Shown: positions 63,720 to 64,000 of the stretch, in pieces | Layout: each line of letters opens with the position of its first letter | Position numbering within the stretch: position 1 is the first letter of the stretch | Assembly: GCF_007752535.1 (NCBI RefSeq) | Contig: NZ_CP036426.1 | Location: 248,001-312,000 of the forward strand | Direction: 5' to 3' | Source of the DNA: Tautonia plasticadhaerens | GTDB taxonomy: Bacteria; Planctomycetota; Planctomycetia; Isosphaerales; Isosphaeraceae | DNA: 64,000 nt | The notes under the pieces: model-generated | What the model saw: the letters and a program-made list of their open reading frames with translations, nothing else | Database searches by the model: none | What the model was told of the DNA's origin: nothing | Program-made: the position numbers and the translations under genes

Positions 63720-64000
63720 TCAGCGGATCACCTTGCGGCTGAAGGCGACGATGAAGAGGCCCCAGACCAGTGTCCCCAGCAGCGACTCGGCGACGAGGAA
63801 GAGGTTCATCCAGCCCCGGGCCGTCTCCCGGAGGCTGCCCAGGCCGTCGGTGAAGGCGGAGACGCTGGTGACCAGGCCGATGACCACGCGGTTGGGCAGG
63901 GTGGTCGGCGCGCCGTCGAAGGGGGCCGGGCCGTCGCCGATCGGCAGGGACTCGACCCCGGCCATGTAGACGAGGCTGAAGGCCAGGATCATCGCCGAGG
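63720..64000 (-). CDS. C-terminal end of a membrane protein, cut by the window edge
   Basis: The visible part reads AFSLVYMAGVESLP, a loop, then LPNRVVIGLVTSVSAFTDGL and a final helix MNLFLVAESLLGTLVWGLFIVAFSRKVIR. This matches the tail of two-helix potassium-channel-like (Ion_trans_2) proteins, but the pore sequence lies outside the window. The frame stays open to the right edge, so the ATG at 63992 is not necessarily the start. Identification is tentative. Confidence 0.5.
   Translation of the reverse strand, partial: SAMILAFSLVYMAGVESLPIGDGPAPFDGAPTTLPNRVVIGLVTSVSAFTDGLGSLRETARGWMNLFLVAESLLGTLVWGLFIVAFSRKVIR

Overview
The window is about 64 kb of high-GC DNA from a planctomycete. The 16S rRNA gene carries, at 15229-15246, the target of the Planctomycetes-specific probe EUB338-II (ACACCTACGGGTGGCTGC). 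The protein families agree: a PVC-type CxxCH heme dehydrogenase, PEP-CTERM proteins, a DUF1559 protein and an ECF sigma factor with a long C-terminal extension. The 16S sequence and gene families suggest Isosphaeraceae (Tautonia-like), but that rank is inference.

Left end (1-4.0 kb): the right-hand end of an integrated mobile element, with a RepA-like ATPase cut by the window edge, a CHC2/Toprim primase, a small XRE regulator and a tyrosine integrase. It abuts the 3' end of a tRNA-Ser(GCU) gene, and the integrase frame runs through that tRNA. From 4.1 to 9.0 kb come a CrcB fluoride channel, a secreted tyrosine phosphatase, a secreted hypothetical protein, a 55-residue ribbon-helix-helix-like protein, a gene-free stretch with repeats, and a PEP-CTERM protein with HAF-like repeats. 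From 9.1 to 14.0 kb, all on the minus strand, are metG, a zinc-ribbon protein, an RbsA-type sugar ABC ATPase and its substrate-binding lipoprotein. That lipoprotein is circularly permuted, and no permease gene accompanies the pair.

14.1-20.4 kb: one complete linked rRNA operon (promoter, boxA, 16S, tRNA-free spacer with a second boxA, 23S, 5S, strong terminator). 20.4-35.4 kb: a Spy-like protein, asnS, a membrane protein, an ECF sigma-HlyD fusion, secreted MsrB, a LAB_N/glycosyltransferase pair, and a metabolic group (TPP enzyme, enolase-superfamily enzyme, FAD/Fe-S oxidoreductase coupled to a PPC-domain protein).

35.5-54.9 kb: a membrane protein, a coupled PVC heme protein/SGNH-like pair, an AbiEii-like nucleotidyltransferase coupled to an ion-channel-like RCK protein, a sulfatase, an RND efflux pair and a 1238-residue membrane protein of unknown function.

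54.9-64 kb: a 157-bp-period repeat array related to the repeats at 7 kb, a low-GC sulfotransferase-like gene, a DUF1559 protein, an FKBP isomerase, a ScyD/ScyE-like PEP-CTERM protein, a MATE exporter and the end of a membrane protein. Several convergent gene pairs are separated by long perfect hairpins.
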